Below are positions 8,322 to 21,752 of a DNA stretch of 56,281 nt, piece after piece; within the stretch, counting starts at the first letter, position 1, and every line of letters starts with the position of its first letter. Made by a program: the position numbers and the translations under genes. The stretch lies in assembly GCA_021792975.1 (NCBI GenBank), contig JAJYTR010000011.1, positions 1 through 56,281 of the forward strand, given 5' to 3'. Below the pieces are notes generated by a model. That model did not search any database, was not told the DNA's origin, and worked only from the letters and a program-made list of their open reading frames with translations. This stretch comes from Pseudomonadota bacterium. Lineage in GTDB: Bacteria; Pseudomonadota; Gammaproteobacteria; Xanthomonadales; Rhodanobacteraceae.

Positions 8322-9112
8322 GTACCGGCGTACGTCCCAAGAAGCGCTACGGCCAGCACTTCCTGCACGAACGCGGCATCATCGAACGCATCGTCGCCGC
8401 GATCGCGCCGCAACCGGGCGACGCGCTGATCGAGATCGGCCCCGGCGAAGGCGTGCTGACCCTGCCGCTGCTGCGCGCCGCCGGCCACCTCACCGCCATC
8501 GAACTGGACCACGACCTGCTGCAGCCGCTGCGCGCACGCGCCGCGGACGCGGGGGCGCTGACCCTGCTGCACGCCGACGTACTCGAGGTGGACCTGGGCA
8601 CGCTGGCGCCCGGACAGCCGCTGCGCATCATCGGCAATCTGCCCTACTACATCTCCAGCCCGATCCTGTTCCACTGCCTGCGCTGGGCCGCGCGCATCCG
8701 CGACATGCATTTCATGCTGCAGCGGGAGGTGGTCGAGCGCATGGCCGCGCCGCCGGGCGGCAAGGACTACGGACGGCTCAGCGTGATGCTGCAGCTGGCC
8801 TGCCGGGTCGAGCCACTGCTGCGCGTTCCGTCCGGCGCGTTCCGGCCACCGCCGCGGGTGGACTCGGCCGTCGTGCGCCTGCTGCCGCACCCGCCGGCGG
8901 CGCTGCCGCAGGCGCCGGCCGCGGCGCTCGACCGGGTGGTGCGCGCCGCGTTCGCGCAACGCCGCAAGACCCTCGGCAACGCCCTGCGCGGCGTGCTCGA
9001 CAGCGCGGCCGTGCGCGCCTGCGGCATCGATCCGGGACAGCGGGCGGAACAGCTCGCGCCCGGCGATTTCGTGCGGCTGGCGCACGCGCTGCCGGAGCTG
9101 CGCGCGCGCTGA
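8318..9112 (+). CDS. ksgA: 16S rRNA dimethyladenosine transferase KsgA (RsmA)
   Basis: 264 residues. It methylates two adjacent adenosines in helix 45 of 16S rRNA, a late quality-control step in 30S assembly. Seen: KKRYGQHFL at the N-terminus, S-adenosylmethionine motif LIEIGPGEGVLT near residue 39, and the catalytic NLPYYISSPI near 107. The C-terminal small domain contains the conserved AFAQRRKTLGNAL. The start ATG overlaps the pdxA stop, so translation is likely coupled. apaG begins 40 bases downstream. Confidence 0.97.
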   Translation: MSTGVRPKKRYGQHFLHERGIIERIVAAIAPQPGDALIEIGPGEGVLTLPLLRAAGHLTAIELDHDLLQPLRARAADAGALTLLHADVLEVDLGTLAPGQPLRIIGNLPYYISSPILFHCLRWAARIRDMHFMLQREVVERMAAPPGGKDYGRLSVMLQLACRVEPLLRVPSGAFRPPPRVDSAVVRLLPHPPAALPQAPAAALDRVVRAAFAQRRKTLGNALRGVLDSAAVRACGIDPGQRAEQLAPGDFVRLAHALPELRAR

Positions 9113-9152
9113 CGCCCTTGCCGCTGGCTACCCGGCTGGCGACAATCCGTCC

Positions 9153-9536
9153 ATGCCCGACCGCAATCCCTACCGGGTCGCCGTGCAGGTGCAAAGCCGC
9201 TACCTGCCCGACCAGTCCGAACCCGACGCGCAGCGTTTCGCGTTCGCCTACACCGTGCGGCTGCACAATGCCGGTGTCGTCGCCGCACGCCTGCTCAGCC
9301 GGCACTGGTTCATCACCGATGCCGACGGCCGCACCGAGGAGGTGCGCGGCGACGGCGTGGTGGGCGTGCAGCCGCTGCTGCAGCCGGGCGAGCAGTACGA
9401 ATACACCTCCGGCGCGGTACTGAAGACCAGCCTGGGCACCATGCAGGGCAGCTATCTGATGCAAGCCGTGGACGGCACGCGTTTCTCGGCCGAGATTCCC
9501 GCGTTCGTGCTCAGCGTACCGCGCGTGCTGCATTGA
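9153..9536 (+). CDS. apaG: ApaG (DUF525) protein
   Basis: 127 residues, the normal ApaG length. The fibronectin type III-like fold is recognised from YTVRLHNAGVVAARLLSRHW, DGVVGVQPLLQPGEQYEYTSG and the glycine-rich GTMQGSY. The family is associated with ApaH and cobalt/magnesium homeostasis in enteric bacteria, and related domains occur in F-box proteins; its biochemical role is not settled. It sits between ksgA and apaH in the canonical order. Confidence 0.94.
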   Translation: MPDRNPYRVAVQVQSRYLPDQSEPDAQRFAFAYTVRLHNAGVVAARLLSRHWFITDADGRTEEVRGDGVVGVQPLLQPGEQYEYTSGAVLKTSLGTMQGSYLMQAVDGTRFSAEIPAFVLSVPRVLH

Positions 9537-9594
9537 GCGCGCCGGCCGTGTCAAAGCCGCCATCCCGCGCCGGCAACGCCGCAGAGACGCGCTG

Positions 9595-10446
9595 ATGGCG
9601 GTCTGGGCCATCGGCGATGTGCAGGGCTGCCATCCGGAGCTGGTGCGCCTGCTGGAGCAACTGCGCTTCGATGCGGCGCGTGACCGGCTGTGGTTCTGCG
9701 GCGATCTGGTCAACCGCGGCGGGCATTCGCTGGAGGTGCTGCGCCTGGTATATGGCCTGGGCGAGCGTGCGGTGGTCACCCTGGGCAACCACGATCTCAG
9801 TCTGCTGGCGGTGGCGCAGCGCGACGAGGCGGCGCAGGCGCGGGTCAATCCGGAACTGCGCAGCGTGCTGTTCGCGCCGGACCGCGAACCGCTGCTGCAT
9901 TGGCTGCGCACGCGGCGTCTGCTGCACCACGATCCGCAACTGGGCTACACGCTGGTGCATGCCGGCTTCGCGCCGCGCTGGAACCTGCGGCAGGCGCAGC
10001 GCGTGGCCAGCGAGATCGAACGCGCGCTGCGCGGCCCCGAGCATCCCCGCCTGCTGGGCCGTCTGTTCGGCAACCGGCCGGCGGCCTGGCATCCGGGGCT
10101 GAAGGGGCTGGACCGCCTGCGCGCCGGCATCAACGTGCTGACGCGCATGCGCTTCGTCGACGCGCGCGGGCGTATCGATTTCGACGCCAAGGGCGCCCCC
10201 GGCAGTCAGCCGGCGGGCCTGTACCCGTGGTTCGAGGTGCCCGGCATGGCGCACCGCGGGACGCGTATCGTGTTTGGCCACTGGTCGTCGCTGGGCCGTT
10301 TCGCGGGGATGGGCGTGTACGGACTGGACAGCGGCTGCGTGTGGGGCGGACGGCTGACCGCGATGCGGCTGGACAGCGACGAACCGGAATTCGCCAGCGT
10401 CGCCGCCGAATCCTCGCGCCGGCGCGATCCGCGCGGTGAGGAATAG
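9595..10446 (+). CDS. apaH: Symmetrical bis(5'-nucleosyl)-tetraphosphatase ApaH
   Basis: 283 residues. A calcineurin-like metallophosphoesterase: the metal-binding motifs GDVQGC near residue 7, GDLVNRGGHSLEVLR near 36 and GNHDLSLL near 63 are intact, followed by VHAGFAPRW near 121 and FGHWSSLG near 225. ApaH splits Ap4A symmetrically to two ADP and also removes Np4 caps from RNA in E. coli. It ends the lptD-apaH run; secA converges from the other side 69 bases away. Confidence 0.96.
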   Translation: MAVWAIGDVQGCHPELVRLLEQLRFDAARDRLWFCGDLVNRGGHSLEVLRLVYGLGERAVVTLGNHDLSLLAVAQRDEAAQARVNPELRSVLFAPDREPLLHWLRTRRLLHHDPQLGYTLVHAGFAPRWNLRQAQRVASEIERALRGPEHPRLLGRLFGNRPAAWHPGLKGLDRLRAGINVLTRMRFVDARGRIDFDAKGAPGSQPAGLYPWFEVPGMAHRGTRIVFGHWSSLGRFAGMGVYGLDSGCVWGGRLTAMRLDSDEPEFASVAAESSRRRDPRGEE

Positions 10447-10515
10447 GAACCGCCCGCGCGGGCCGCGCAGCACCGCGCCACGGCGCATGCGGGCGCAGAC
10501 CGCCGCAGCGGTGGC

Positions 10516-13257
<2,742 letters not shown>

Positions 13258-13281
13258 CGGGGTGTGCTCGCTGCGGGGGGC

Positions 13282-13344
13282 GCGCGGCGGAACCGCGCAA
13301 AACGCCAAGGATACTATGCCGCCATCCGCAGACGGATGGCGGCA
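13282..13344 (-). promoter_or_regulatory. Two hairpins in the secA 5' region
   Basis: A perfect 12-base-pair inverted repeat with a CAGA loop lies at 13317-13344 (arm TGCCGCCATCCG), and a shorter one at 13282-13298 (arm GCGCGG, 5-base loop). Between them on the minus strand is TAGTAT (13311-13316), a possible -10 element for secA about 55 bases before its start. The larger hairpin could end transcription of the upstream M23 gene, but no T-run follows it. Function is inferred only from position. Confidence 0.35.
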
Positions 13345-13391
13345 GGCCGCGCGATTTCAAGAGCGCGGACCGGACCGCGCCCGCAACATGC

Positions 13392-14330
13392 TCACAGCGC
13401 GCGCTTGCCGCGCACGAAGGCCAGCGGATTGATCACGCGGCCGCGGTACCACACCTCGAAGTGCACGTGCGGTCCGGTCGAGCGGCCGGTCGAGCCCACC
13501 AGCGCGATCGCCTGGCCCGCGCGTACCGGCTCGCCCGCGTGCACCAGCAGCTTCTCGGCGTGCGCATAGCGGGTCATGTAGCCGTTGCCGTGGTCGATCT
13601 CGACCACCTCGCCGTAGCCGCCGCGCACGCCGGCGAAGCTGACGATGCCGCGCGCCACCGCGGTGATGCGGGTGCCGGCGGGAGCATCGATATCGAGACC
13701 GGTGTGGAACTCGTTGCCGCCGGTGAACGGATCGGTGCGCGGCCCGAAGTACGAATCGATGTACCCGTCGGTCACCGGCATGCCGCTGGGCTTCGCCGCG
13801 GCGTCGACCTTGCGGTCCAGCAGCAGCCGCTGCAGCAGCGTCAACTGCTGCTGCTGGGCGTCGAAGCGCAGGCGCAGCGCCTGCACGCCCGCGTCGATCT
13901 GCTGCGGACTGGCCATGGACTGCCGCAGCGGCAACTCCGGTCCACCCACGGCCGGGCTGCTGTCGAAATCGAATTCGCCGCCTTCCAGCTTGCCGGCGCG
14001 CACCAGGCGCTGGCCCAGCGCCGCCAGCCGCAGCGACTGCGCCTCGAGCTGGCCCAGCTTGACCGCCAGCGCGTTGACGTTGCGCTGGGCGTCGCGCTGG
14101 ATGGCACCCAGTTCGGCCTGCTGCGTCGCGAGCTGCGTGCGCAGCTGGCGCAGGCTGTGCAACGCCTGGTCGCGCGGACTCCACAGCAGCCAGGTGGCCC
14201 CCACGCCGGCCAGCATCAGCAGCGCCGCCGCCGCGGCCAGGCCCAGGGCGGCGCGCAGGCGCAGCGCTGGCGAGCGCAGGTCGATGACGCGGGGAGTCGT
14301 GCGGGAATCGGTGACCAGTATGATGTTCAT
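13392..14330 (-). CDS. M23-family peptidoglycan endopeptidase-like membrane protein
   Basis: 312 residues from ATG 14330. A short cytoplasmic start, one membrane segment near residues 30-55 (ALGLAAAAALLMLAGVGATWLLW), a coiled-coil region rich in Gln, Leu and Arg to about 190, then a LytM/M23 domain. The zinc ligands are present: FHTGLDIDAPAGT (His, Asp) and GPHVHFEVW (His). The SYFGPRTDPFTG lead-in is typical. Such proteins cleave peptide cross-links, or activate amidases when degenerate; the intact ligands argue for activity. It lies upstream of secA in the same direction and head-to-head with the dciA-like gene, the starts only about 25 bases apart. Confidence 0.9.
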   Translation of the reverse strand: MNIILVTDSRTTPRVIDLRSPALRLRAALGLAAAAALLMLAGVGATWLLWSPRDQALHSLRQLRTQLATQQAELGAIQRDAQRNVNALAVKLGQLEAQSLRLAALGQRLVRAGKLEGGEFDFDSSPAVGGPELPLRQSMASPQQIDAGVQALRLRFDAQQQQLTLLQRLLLDRKVDAAAKPSGMPVTDGYIDSYFGPRTDPFTGGNEFHTGLDIDAPAGTRITAVARGIVSFAGVRGGYGEVVEIDHGNGYMTRYAHAEKLLVHAGEPVRAGQAIALVGSTGRSTGPHVHFEVWYRGRVINPLAFVRGKRAL

Positions 14331-14355
14331 GTCATCGCTGCGCGAAGTTGTGGAT

Positions 14356-14805
14356 ATGCCGCTTGCACCCAAGGCACCGCCCCCGGCCCCCGGCCCGCGC
14401 GGGATCGCGGACTGCGGCAGCCTGCGCGGGCTGTTCGAGCGCGCCGCGGTCCTGACCGAGTTGGACCGGCAGCTGCGCCAGCACCTGCCGCCCACGCTGG
14501 CCGGGCAGATCCGCCTCGGCAACGTACACGGCGGGCGCCTGGTGTTCGTGGCCAGCAGCGCGGCGTGGGCATCGCGCCTGCGTCTGGAGCAGGCGGCGAT
14601 CCTGCGCCTGGCGCGGACCCTGGGGGTCGACGCCCGCACCCTGACCATCAAGGTCGCCCCGCTGCCGCCCCCTCCTCCGGAAGCCGCCGCAGGTCCTTCG
14701 CTTTCCCCGGCTGCCGCCCGCCACCTGCGCGCGGCAGCCGCGGGAATCACCGACCCCGAACTGCGGGAACGGTTCCTGGCCCTCGCATCCCTGGGGGGAT
14801 GCTAG
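14356..14805 (+). CDS. DUF721 / DciA-like protein
   Basis: 149 residues from ATG 14356; in-frame ATGs at 14323 and 14329 would extend it into the start of the divergent M23 gene. The core LRGLFERAAVLTELDRQLRQHLPP ... LVFVASSAAWASRLRLEQ is the DUF721 domain, which in DciA proteins helps load the DnaB replicative helicase. The tail is proline/alanine-rich and then ends with an ITDPELRERFLALA helix. Its position between secA/M23 and lpxC is the usual one in this group. I am fairly sure of the family and less sure of the start. Confidence 0.8.
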   Translation: MPLAPKAPPPAPGPRGIADCGSLRGLFERAAVLTELDRQLRQHLPPTLAGQIRLGNVHGGRLVFVASSAAWASRLRLEQAAILRLARTLGVDARTLTIKVAPLPPPPPEAAAGPSLSPAAARHLRAAAAGITDPELRERFLALASLGGC

Positions 14806-14922
14806 GCGCCGGCGCGGGACGATACCGATATCCAGTTAACAATCCGTAACCTCCGCGCCGCCGCAGGCGGTGTCTGGAAGTGCGAACCGCGTCACGGGGA
14901 CGAACCGGCCGGAAACGCCGGC

Positions 14923-15834
14923 TCAGATCGCCTGTGCGGGGTGTGTGTAGGAGATCGGCGCCTGCTCGGCGTCGTCGAAGCTGACCTCTTCCCACGCGGC
15001 GGCGTCGGCCATCAGCGTGCGCAACAAGCGATTGTTGAGTTCGTGGCCGGACTTGTGGCCGTAGAAGGCGCCGATCAGGCTGTGGCCCAGCAGATAGAGA
15101 TCGCCGATCGCATCGAGGATCTTGTGCTTGACGAATTCGTCCTCGTAGCGCAGGCCGTCGTCGTTGAGCACGCGGTAGTCGTCGAGCACGATGGCGTTGT
15201 CCATCGAGCCGCCCATGGCCAGGTTGCGCTCGCGCAGCATCTCGATGTCGCGCATGAAGCCGAAGGTGCGCGCCCGGCTGACCTCCTTGACGAAGGAGGT
15301 GGTGGAGAAGTCGATTTCCGCGCGCGAGGTGCGCGGGCTGAAGATCGGATGCTTGAACTCGATGGAAAAACCCACCTTGAAGCCGTTGAATGGTTCGAAA
15401 CGGGCCCATTTGTCGCCATCTTCGACCCGGACTGGCTTCTTGATGCGGATGAAGCGCTTGGCCGCCGACTGCTCGTCGATGCCGGCCGATTGCAGCAGGA
15501 ACACGAACGGGCCGGCGCTGCCGTCCATGATCGGCACCTCGGGTGCCGAGAGGTCCACGTAGGCGTTGTCGATGCCCAGCCCGGCCATGGCCGAGAGCAG
15601 GTGTTCGACGGTGCCCACGCGCGCGCCGCCGCGGACCAGCGTGCTGGACAGACGGGTATCGCCGACGTACTCGCAGCGGGAAGGGATCTCCACCGGCACC
15701 GGCAGATCGGTGCGCCGGAACACGATACCGGTGTCGGGTGGCGCGGGCCGCAGCGTCATGTAGACCTTGTCGCCGGTGTGCAGGCCCACGCCGATGGCGC
15801 GGATGGCATTTTTGAGGGTGCGCTGCTTGATCAT
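14923..15834 (-). CDS. lpxC: UDP-3-O-acyl-N-acetylglucosamine deacetylase LpxC
   Basis: 303 residues from ATG 15834 ([21 protein letters not shown]), the conserved LpxC start. LpxC carries out the committed step of lipid A synthesis using one zinc ion. Seen: [20 protein letters not shown] near residue 75 (first zinc histidine), PIMDGSA near 103, FGFMRDIE near 190, and [14 protein letters not shown] with [10 protein letters not shown] near 237-265 carrying the remaining ligands and catalytic His. It follows ftsZ, as in most gammaproteobacteria, but a 192-base gap and a possible own promoter separate them. Confidence 0.98.
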   Translation of the reverse strand: MIKQRTLKNAIRAIGVGLHTGDKVYMTLRPAPPDTGIVFRRTDLPVPVEIPSRCEYVGDTRLSSTLVRGGARVGTVEHLLSAMAGLGIDNAYVDLSAPEVPIMDGSAGPFVFLLQSAGIDEQSAAKRFIRIKKPVRVEDGDKWARFEPFNGFKVGFSIEFKHPIFSPRTSRAEIDFSTTSFVKEVSRARTFGFMRDIEMLRERNLAMGGSMDNAIVLDDYRVLNDDGLRYEDEFVKHKILDAIGDLYLLGHSLIGAFYGHKSGHELNNRLLRTLMADAAAWEEVSFDDAEQAPISYTHPAQAI

Positions 15835-15872
15835 TGTTCTAACCGGACGGGGCAGCAGCCAAAGTGGGCCGG

Positions 15873-15901
15873 AATGTAACACAGGGTTTACGAGGCATAA
15901 A
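15873..15901 (-). promoter_or_regulatory. Possible lpxC promoter
   Basis: On the minus strand TTTATG (15896-15901) and TACATT (15873-15878) are separated by 17 bases, in the only AT-rich part of the ftsZ-lpxC gap, about 40 bases before the lpxC start. The -35 is a poor match, so support is moderate at best. Further upstream, 15993-16013 holds an 8-base inverted repeat (GCGGCCGC, loop ATCCG) just after the ftsZ stop that may act as a weak terminator. Confidence 0.35.
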
Positions 15902-16026
15902 GTGAACCCGATGGTTTGGTAATACCCTCCGCAGCCCGCCGGGGACGCACTGCCGCCACCTCCGCGGACGGGAGGCGGCGGTGGCGGCAGGAGCGGCCGC
16001 ATCCGGCGGCCGCCGAGCGTCGGTGT

Positions 16027-17241
16027 TCAGTCGGCCTGCTTGCGCAGGAACGCCGGGATGTCGATGTAGTCGAAGCCAGCCGGCGGCGGCGCGGCGGGCG
16101 GCGGCGACGGTTCGGCGGCCTCGTCGGCGCGCACGCGCGGCACGCTGGCGCCGGCGCGCAGCGGCGCCGGCGCCGCCACCACGGCCGGACCGGTGCCGGT
16201 GCGCAGCAGCACCGCGCGCGGACGCGGCTGCGGCATCACCACCTCCTCGCGCGGCGCCGGGCGCGGCACGGCGGTGCGCACGGCGTTGCGGTTGAGACCG
16301 GTGGCCACCACGGTGACCCGCACGTCATCCTGCATCTCGGCATCCAGCGTGGTGCCGATCACCACGGTGGCGTCGTCGGCGGCGAAATCGTGCACCACGC
16401 GGCCGATCTCGTCGAACTCGCGCATGGTCATGTTGAGACCGGCGGTGATGTTGACCAGGATGCCGCTGGCGCCGTTCAGGTTCACGTCGTCCAGCAGCGG
16501 GTTGCTGATGGCGGCCTCGGCGGCCGCCTGGGCACGGTCGTCGCCGCGGGCGGTGCCACTGCCCATCATGGCCATGCCCATCTCGCTCATCACCGTGCGC
16601 ACGTCGGCGAAGTCGACGTTGATCAGGCCGGGGCGGGTGATCAGGTCGGCAATGCCGCGCACCGCACCCACCAGCACCTCGTTGGCGGCCTTGAAGGCGC
16701 TGAGCATGGTGGCCTCGCGGCCCAGCACGCTGAGCAGCTTTTCGTTGGGCACGGTGATCAGCGAATCGACGTACTGGGCCAGGTCCTCGATGCCTTTCAG
16801 CGCCACCTGCATGCGACGCCGCCCCTCGAAGGGGAACGGCTTGGTGACGACGGCCACGGTGAGGATGCCGCGTTCCTTGGCCAACTGCGCCAGCACCGGT
16901 GCCGCGCCGGTGCCGGTGCCGCCGCCCATGCCGGCGGTGATGAACACCATGTCGGCGCCGGCCAGCGCCTCGTCGATGCGCTCGCGGTCCTCCAGCGCGG
17001 CCTGGCGGCCGACTTCGGGATTGGCGCCGGCGCCCAGGCCCTTGGTGACGTTGGCGCCCAGTTGCAGCACCTGGCGCGCGCCCGAGTTCTTCAGTGCCTG
17101 GGCGTCGGTGTTGGCGCAGATGAATTCCACGCCCTCGATGTCGCAATGGAGCATGTGGGCCACGGCGTTGCCGCCGCCGCCGCCCACCCCGATGACCTTG
17201 ATGACTGCATTGGGCGTCGCCCGTTCGATCATTTCAAACAT
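16027..17241 (-). CDS. ftsZ: Cell division GTPase FtsZ
   Basis: 404 residues. Tubulin-like: [14 protein letters not shown] near residue 14, the GTP signature GGGTGTG at 106-112, and the T7 loop NVDFADVRT near 207 that completes the neighbour's GTPase site. A variable proline/alanine-rich linker from about 320 to 385 ends in the conserved C-terminal peptide [12 protein letters not shown], the binding site for FtsA and ZipA. It polymerises into the Z ring at midcell. It is the last division gene of the cluster, 151 bases after ftsA. Confidence 0.99.
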   Translation of the reverse strand: MFEMIERATPNAVIKVIGVGGGGGNAVAHMLHCDIEGVEFICANTDAQALKNSGARQVLQLGANVTKGLGAGANPEVGRQAALEDRERIDEALAGADMVFITAGMGGGTGTGAAPVLAQLAKERGILTVAVVTKPFPFEGRRRMQVALKGIEDLAQYVDSLITVPNEKLLSVLGREATMLSAFKAANEVLVGAVRGIADLITRPGLINVDFADVRTVMSEMGMAMMGSGTARGDDRAQAAAEAAISNPLLDDVNLNGASGILVNITAGLNMTMREFDEIGRVVHDFAADDATVVIGTTLDAEMQDDVRVTVVATGLNRNAVRTAVPRPAPREEVVMPQPRPRAVLLRTGTGPAVVAAPAPLRAGASVPRVRADEAAEPSPPPAAPPPAGFDYIDIPAFLRKQAD

Positions 17242-17392
17242 GTCCCGTCCTCCGTCGTGTTGCGGTTGCGTGCTCTGGAGCCGGCTTGCGCATCCGGCGC
17301 GCCCCGGTGCTGCGGCGTTGCCGCCGCGGGCAGCGCTCCTGCGCTGCCGTGTGCCCTGTGCGCCGCCCTGCGGCGCTGTCGATGCCCGCGCA

Positions 17393-18613
17393 TCAGAAGT
17401 TCTTCCCCAGCCAGCCCTTGAGCCGGCCGATCATGCGGTCGAGGTTGCCGGCCGGCTGCACCACCTCGGCGCGCGCGGCGTGCAGCAGCAGACCGGCCGC
17501 GGTGGCATGCACCGGCCCCGCCACCGCCTCGGCCTTGCCGCCGGCCAGCTGCGGCGCGCCGATGCGCACCATCTTGTGGAACACCTCTTCGGCCAGTTCC
17601 AGCGCGCCCTCCATCGGCGCCGCGCCGCCGGTCAGCACCACGCCGGCACTGAGCAGGTTGTCCAGACCCGAGCGGCGCAGTTCGTCCTGCACCATCTCGA
17701 AGATCTCCTCGTAGCGGTCGTGCACACACTGCGCCAGCGCCTGCCGTGCCAGCCGGCGCGGCGGGCGGTCGCCGACGCTGGGCACCTGCACGGTCTCCTC
17801 GCTGTGCGCGAGCTGCGGCAGCGCACAGGCGTACTTGATCTTGATTTCCTCGGCGTTGGCGGTGGGCGTGTGGATGCCGAAGGCGATGTCGTTGGTGACC
17901 TGGTCGCCGCCCACCGGCAGGGCGCGCGTGTAGCGCACCGCGCCCTGAGCGTAGATGGCGATGTCGGTGGTCCCGGCACCGATGTCCACCAGGCACACGC
18001 CCAGCTCGCGCTCGTCGTCGGTGAGCACGGCGCGCGCACTGGCGGTGGCAGCCGGGATCAGCGCATCGACCTGGATGCCGCAGCGCTCGATGCACTTGAC
18101 CAGGTTCTGCACCGCGCTGGCGGCACCGGTGACCAGGTGTACATTGGCCTCCAGGCGCACGCCGCTCATGCCCACCGGATGCCGGATGCCGTCCTGGCCG
18201 TCGATGCGGAACTCCTGTGGCTCCTTGTAGAGCACCTTGCGGTCGGCGGGGATCGCCACCGCGCTGGCCGCCGCCAGCACCGCTTCGATATCGGCGTGGG
18301 TGACCTCGCGCTCGCGGATGGCGGCGGTACCGTGCGAGTTCAGTGTCTCCAGGTGCGCGCCCGAGACCGAGGCGTGCACCGAGCGGATCTCGCAGCCGGC
18401 CATCAGCTCGGCCTCCTCGACGGCGCCACGGATGGCATGCATGGTCGACTCGATGTCCACCACCGCGCCGCGTTTCATGCCGCGCGCCACGTGCGAGCCG
18501 ATGCCGATCACCTCCAGCGGTTCGCCGCGCGCGTACTCGCCGACCACGGCCAGCACCTTCGAAGTGCCGATGTCCAGCCCCACCACCAGCTGTTTGTCGC
18601 TGCGTCGGTTCAT
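17393..18613 (-). CDS. ftsA: Cell division protein FtsA
   Basis: 406 residues. Actin-like fold: [15 protein letters not shown] at residues 12-26, the 1C subdomain, [13 protein letters not shown] near 205 and [11 protein letters not shown] near 330 for ATP binding. The C-terminus [11 protein letters not shown] is the amphipathic membrane-targeting helix. FtsA anchors FtsZ filaments to the inner membrane. The start lies three bases after the ftsQ stop. The 151-base GC-rich gap before ftsZ is the only sizeable break within the cluster; I see no clear promoter there. Confidence 0.98.
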   Translation of the reverse strand: MNRRSDKQLVVGLDIGTSKVLAVVGEYARGEPLEVIGIGSHVARGMKRGAVVDIESTMHAIRGAVEEAELMAGCEIRSVHASVSGAHLETLNSHGTAAIREREVTHADIEAVLAAASAVAIPADRKVLYKEPQEFRIDGQDGIRHPVGMSGVRLEANVHLVTGAASAVQNLVKCIERCGIQVDALIPAATASARAVLTDDERELGVCLVDIGAGTTDIAIYAQGAVRYTRALPVGGDQVTNDIAFGIHTPTANAEEIKIKYACALPQLAHSEETVQVPSVGDRPPRRLARQALAQCVHDRYEEIFEMVQDELRRSGLDNLLSAGVVLTGGAAPMEGALELAEEVFHKMVRIGAPQLAGGKAEAVAGPVHATAAGLLLHAARAEVVQPAGNLDRMIGRLKGWLGKNF

Positions 18614-18616
18614 GGC

Positions 18617-19369
18617 TCAGGTATTCCCCGTCGTGGGCGTCGTGGGCGCGGCGGCGGCCGGCGCAGGTGGCTGCGGCCAGCGCACCGCGAATCCGTTGGC
18701 GTAACGCAGGTCGGCGTAATCGAACCGTTGCGGGTGGCGCGCGGCCAGCTGCGGCCACACGGACAGGAAGCGCGACAGCCGCTGCCGTGCCTGATCGCGA
18801 CCGATGACGATGTACGCACCGCCGGCCAGGCCCAGCGTGTAACTGCCGCGCGCGGTGAGCTGCACCGCGTCCACCTTCAGGCCGCGCCGTGCACAGGCCG
18901 CGCTGGCCTGCTGGTAGAACGCGGCGACATCGGCGAGGCTGCCGGGTGGACCGTCCAGCCGCGGCAGACCCGCCGGTATCTGCGCCGCCGGCACCGCGAA
19001 CAGATCCCCGCGGTCGCCCACCAGGCGGTTGCCGGTCCAGCGCGCCCACGGGCGATGCTCGCGCAGGCGCACCACCAGCGTATCCGGCCAGCGCTTGCGC
19101 ACCTCCACTTGCGCCACCCAGGGCAGCGCAGCCACCGCCGCGCGTACGCGAGCCAAGTCGACCGCGAAGAATCCATGCTGCAGTTGCGGCGCCACCGCCT
19201 GCGCCACCTGCATTTCGCTGACGTGCACGTAGGGCGCCTCGATGGTGAGGAACTTCACCGGCCATTGCTCCGCCGCCAGCCAGCCGCGCAGCACCGCCAC
19301 CACCGGCAGCGCTAGCACCGCCAGCGCGAGCAGCCAGCCGGTGAGGCGGATGGCACCGGCGCGCGTCAT
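18617..19369 (-). CDS. ftsQ: Cell division protein FtsQ
   Basis: 250 residues. A short N-terminus, one membrane helix near 7-29 ([21 protein letters not shown]), then a POTRA domain beginning [15 protein letters not shown] with [30 protein letters not shown] near 80-110, and the beta domain to about 230; the tail is alanine/proline-rich. FtsQ recruits FtsB and FtsL in the divisome. Its ATG overlaps the ddl stop by four bases (ATGA), and ftsA starts right after it. Confidence 0.95.
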   Translation of the reverse strand: MTRAGAIRLTGWLLALAVLALPVVAVLRGWLAAEQWPVKFLTIEAPYVHVSEMQVAQAVAPQLQHGFFAVDLARVRAAVAALPWVAQVEVRKRWPDTLVVRLREHRPWARWTGNRLVGDRGDLFAVPAAQIPAGLPRLDGPPGSLADVAAFYQQASAACARRGLKVDAVQLTARGSYTLGLAGGAYIVIGRDQARQRLSRFLSVWPQLAARHPQRFDYADLRYANGFAVRWPQPPAPAAAAPTTPTTGNT

Positions 19370-20306
19370 GCGTCCTCCCGGTCGAAGCTGGTCTCGAGGA
19401 TGCGCCAGCACAGGGTTTCGAAATCCATGCCGGCGGCGGCGGCGGCCTTGGGCACCAGCGAATGGCTGGTCATGCCGGGCGCGGTGTTGACCTCGAGCAG
19501 ATGGAACGCGCCGCTGACGGCGTCGCGCATCACGTCCACGCGGCCCCAGCCGCTGCAGTCCAGTGCGCGGAAGGCGCGCATCGCCAGTTCGCCCAGCGCC
19601 CGCTCGTCGGCTGCCTCGAGGCCGGGGCAGACGTACTGCGTGTCCTCGGCCACGTATTTGGCGTGGTAGTCGTAATACGCGCCCTTGGGCACGATGCGGA
19701 TCGAGGGCAGCGCGCGTGCGCCCAGGACGGAGACCGTGTATTCGGCGCCGATCACCATGCGCTCGACCATCAGATCGCCGGGGTAGCGCGCGGCCAGTGC
19801 CGCCGCAGCATCCACGTCCGCGTCCGCGAGCACGCGGCTGACGCCCACGCTGGAACCCTCGCTGGACGGTTTGACGATCACCGGCAGGCCCAGCGCGCGC
19901 ACCGCCGCGTGCGCGTCCTCGCCCTTGCGCAACGGCAGGAAATCGGGTGTGGGCAGCCCCAGCGCCCGCCACACCCACTTGCTGCGGATCTTGTCCATCG
20001 ACAGCGCCGCACCCAGTACCCCGGAACCCGTGTACGGCACGCGCAAGGACTCCAGCGCGCCCTGCAGTACGCCATCCTCGCCGCCGCCGTGCTGGCCGTG
20101 CAGGATGTTGAACACGCGCGCGAAATGGCCGGCGCGCAGCGCGTCCAGCAGTGCCGGGATGCCGTCGATGGCATGCGCGTCCACGCCGCGCGCGCGCAGC
20201 GCCTGCAGCACGTTGCGCCCCGAATCCAGCGACACCTCGCGCTCGGCCGAGGTGCCGCCCATCACCACGGCGACGCGGCCGAACGCACCGGCCTCGGTGA
20301 TCCGCC

Positions 20307-20310
<4 letters not shown>
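19366..20310 (-). CDS. ddl: D-alanine--D-alanine ligase
   Basis: 314 residues. ATP-grasp enzyme that makes the D-Ala-D-Ala dipeptide used by MurF. Seen: [16 protein letters not shown] near residue 16, [21 protein letters not shown] near 67, YTGSGVLG near 93, [11 protein letters not shown] near 148 and the closing [18 protein letters not shown] near 277. Length fits DdlB. Both ends overlap neighbours by four bases: its start with the murC stop and its stop with the ftsQ start. In enterobacteria ddlB has the same place, although there murB also follows elsewhere. Confidence 0.97.

Positions 20311-21748
<1,438 letters not shown>

Positions 21749-21752
<4 letters not shown>

Noticed and set aside
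15993-16013. GCGGCCGC inverted repeat after ftsZ as a firm terminator
   Set aside because: Each arm is itself palindromic and no T-run follows; left only as a remark with the lpxC promoter.
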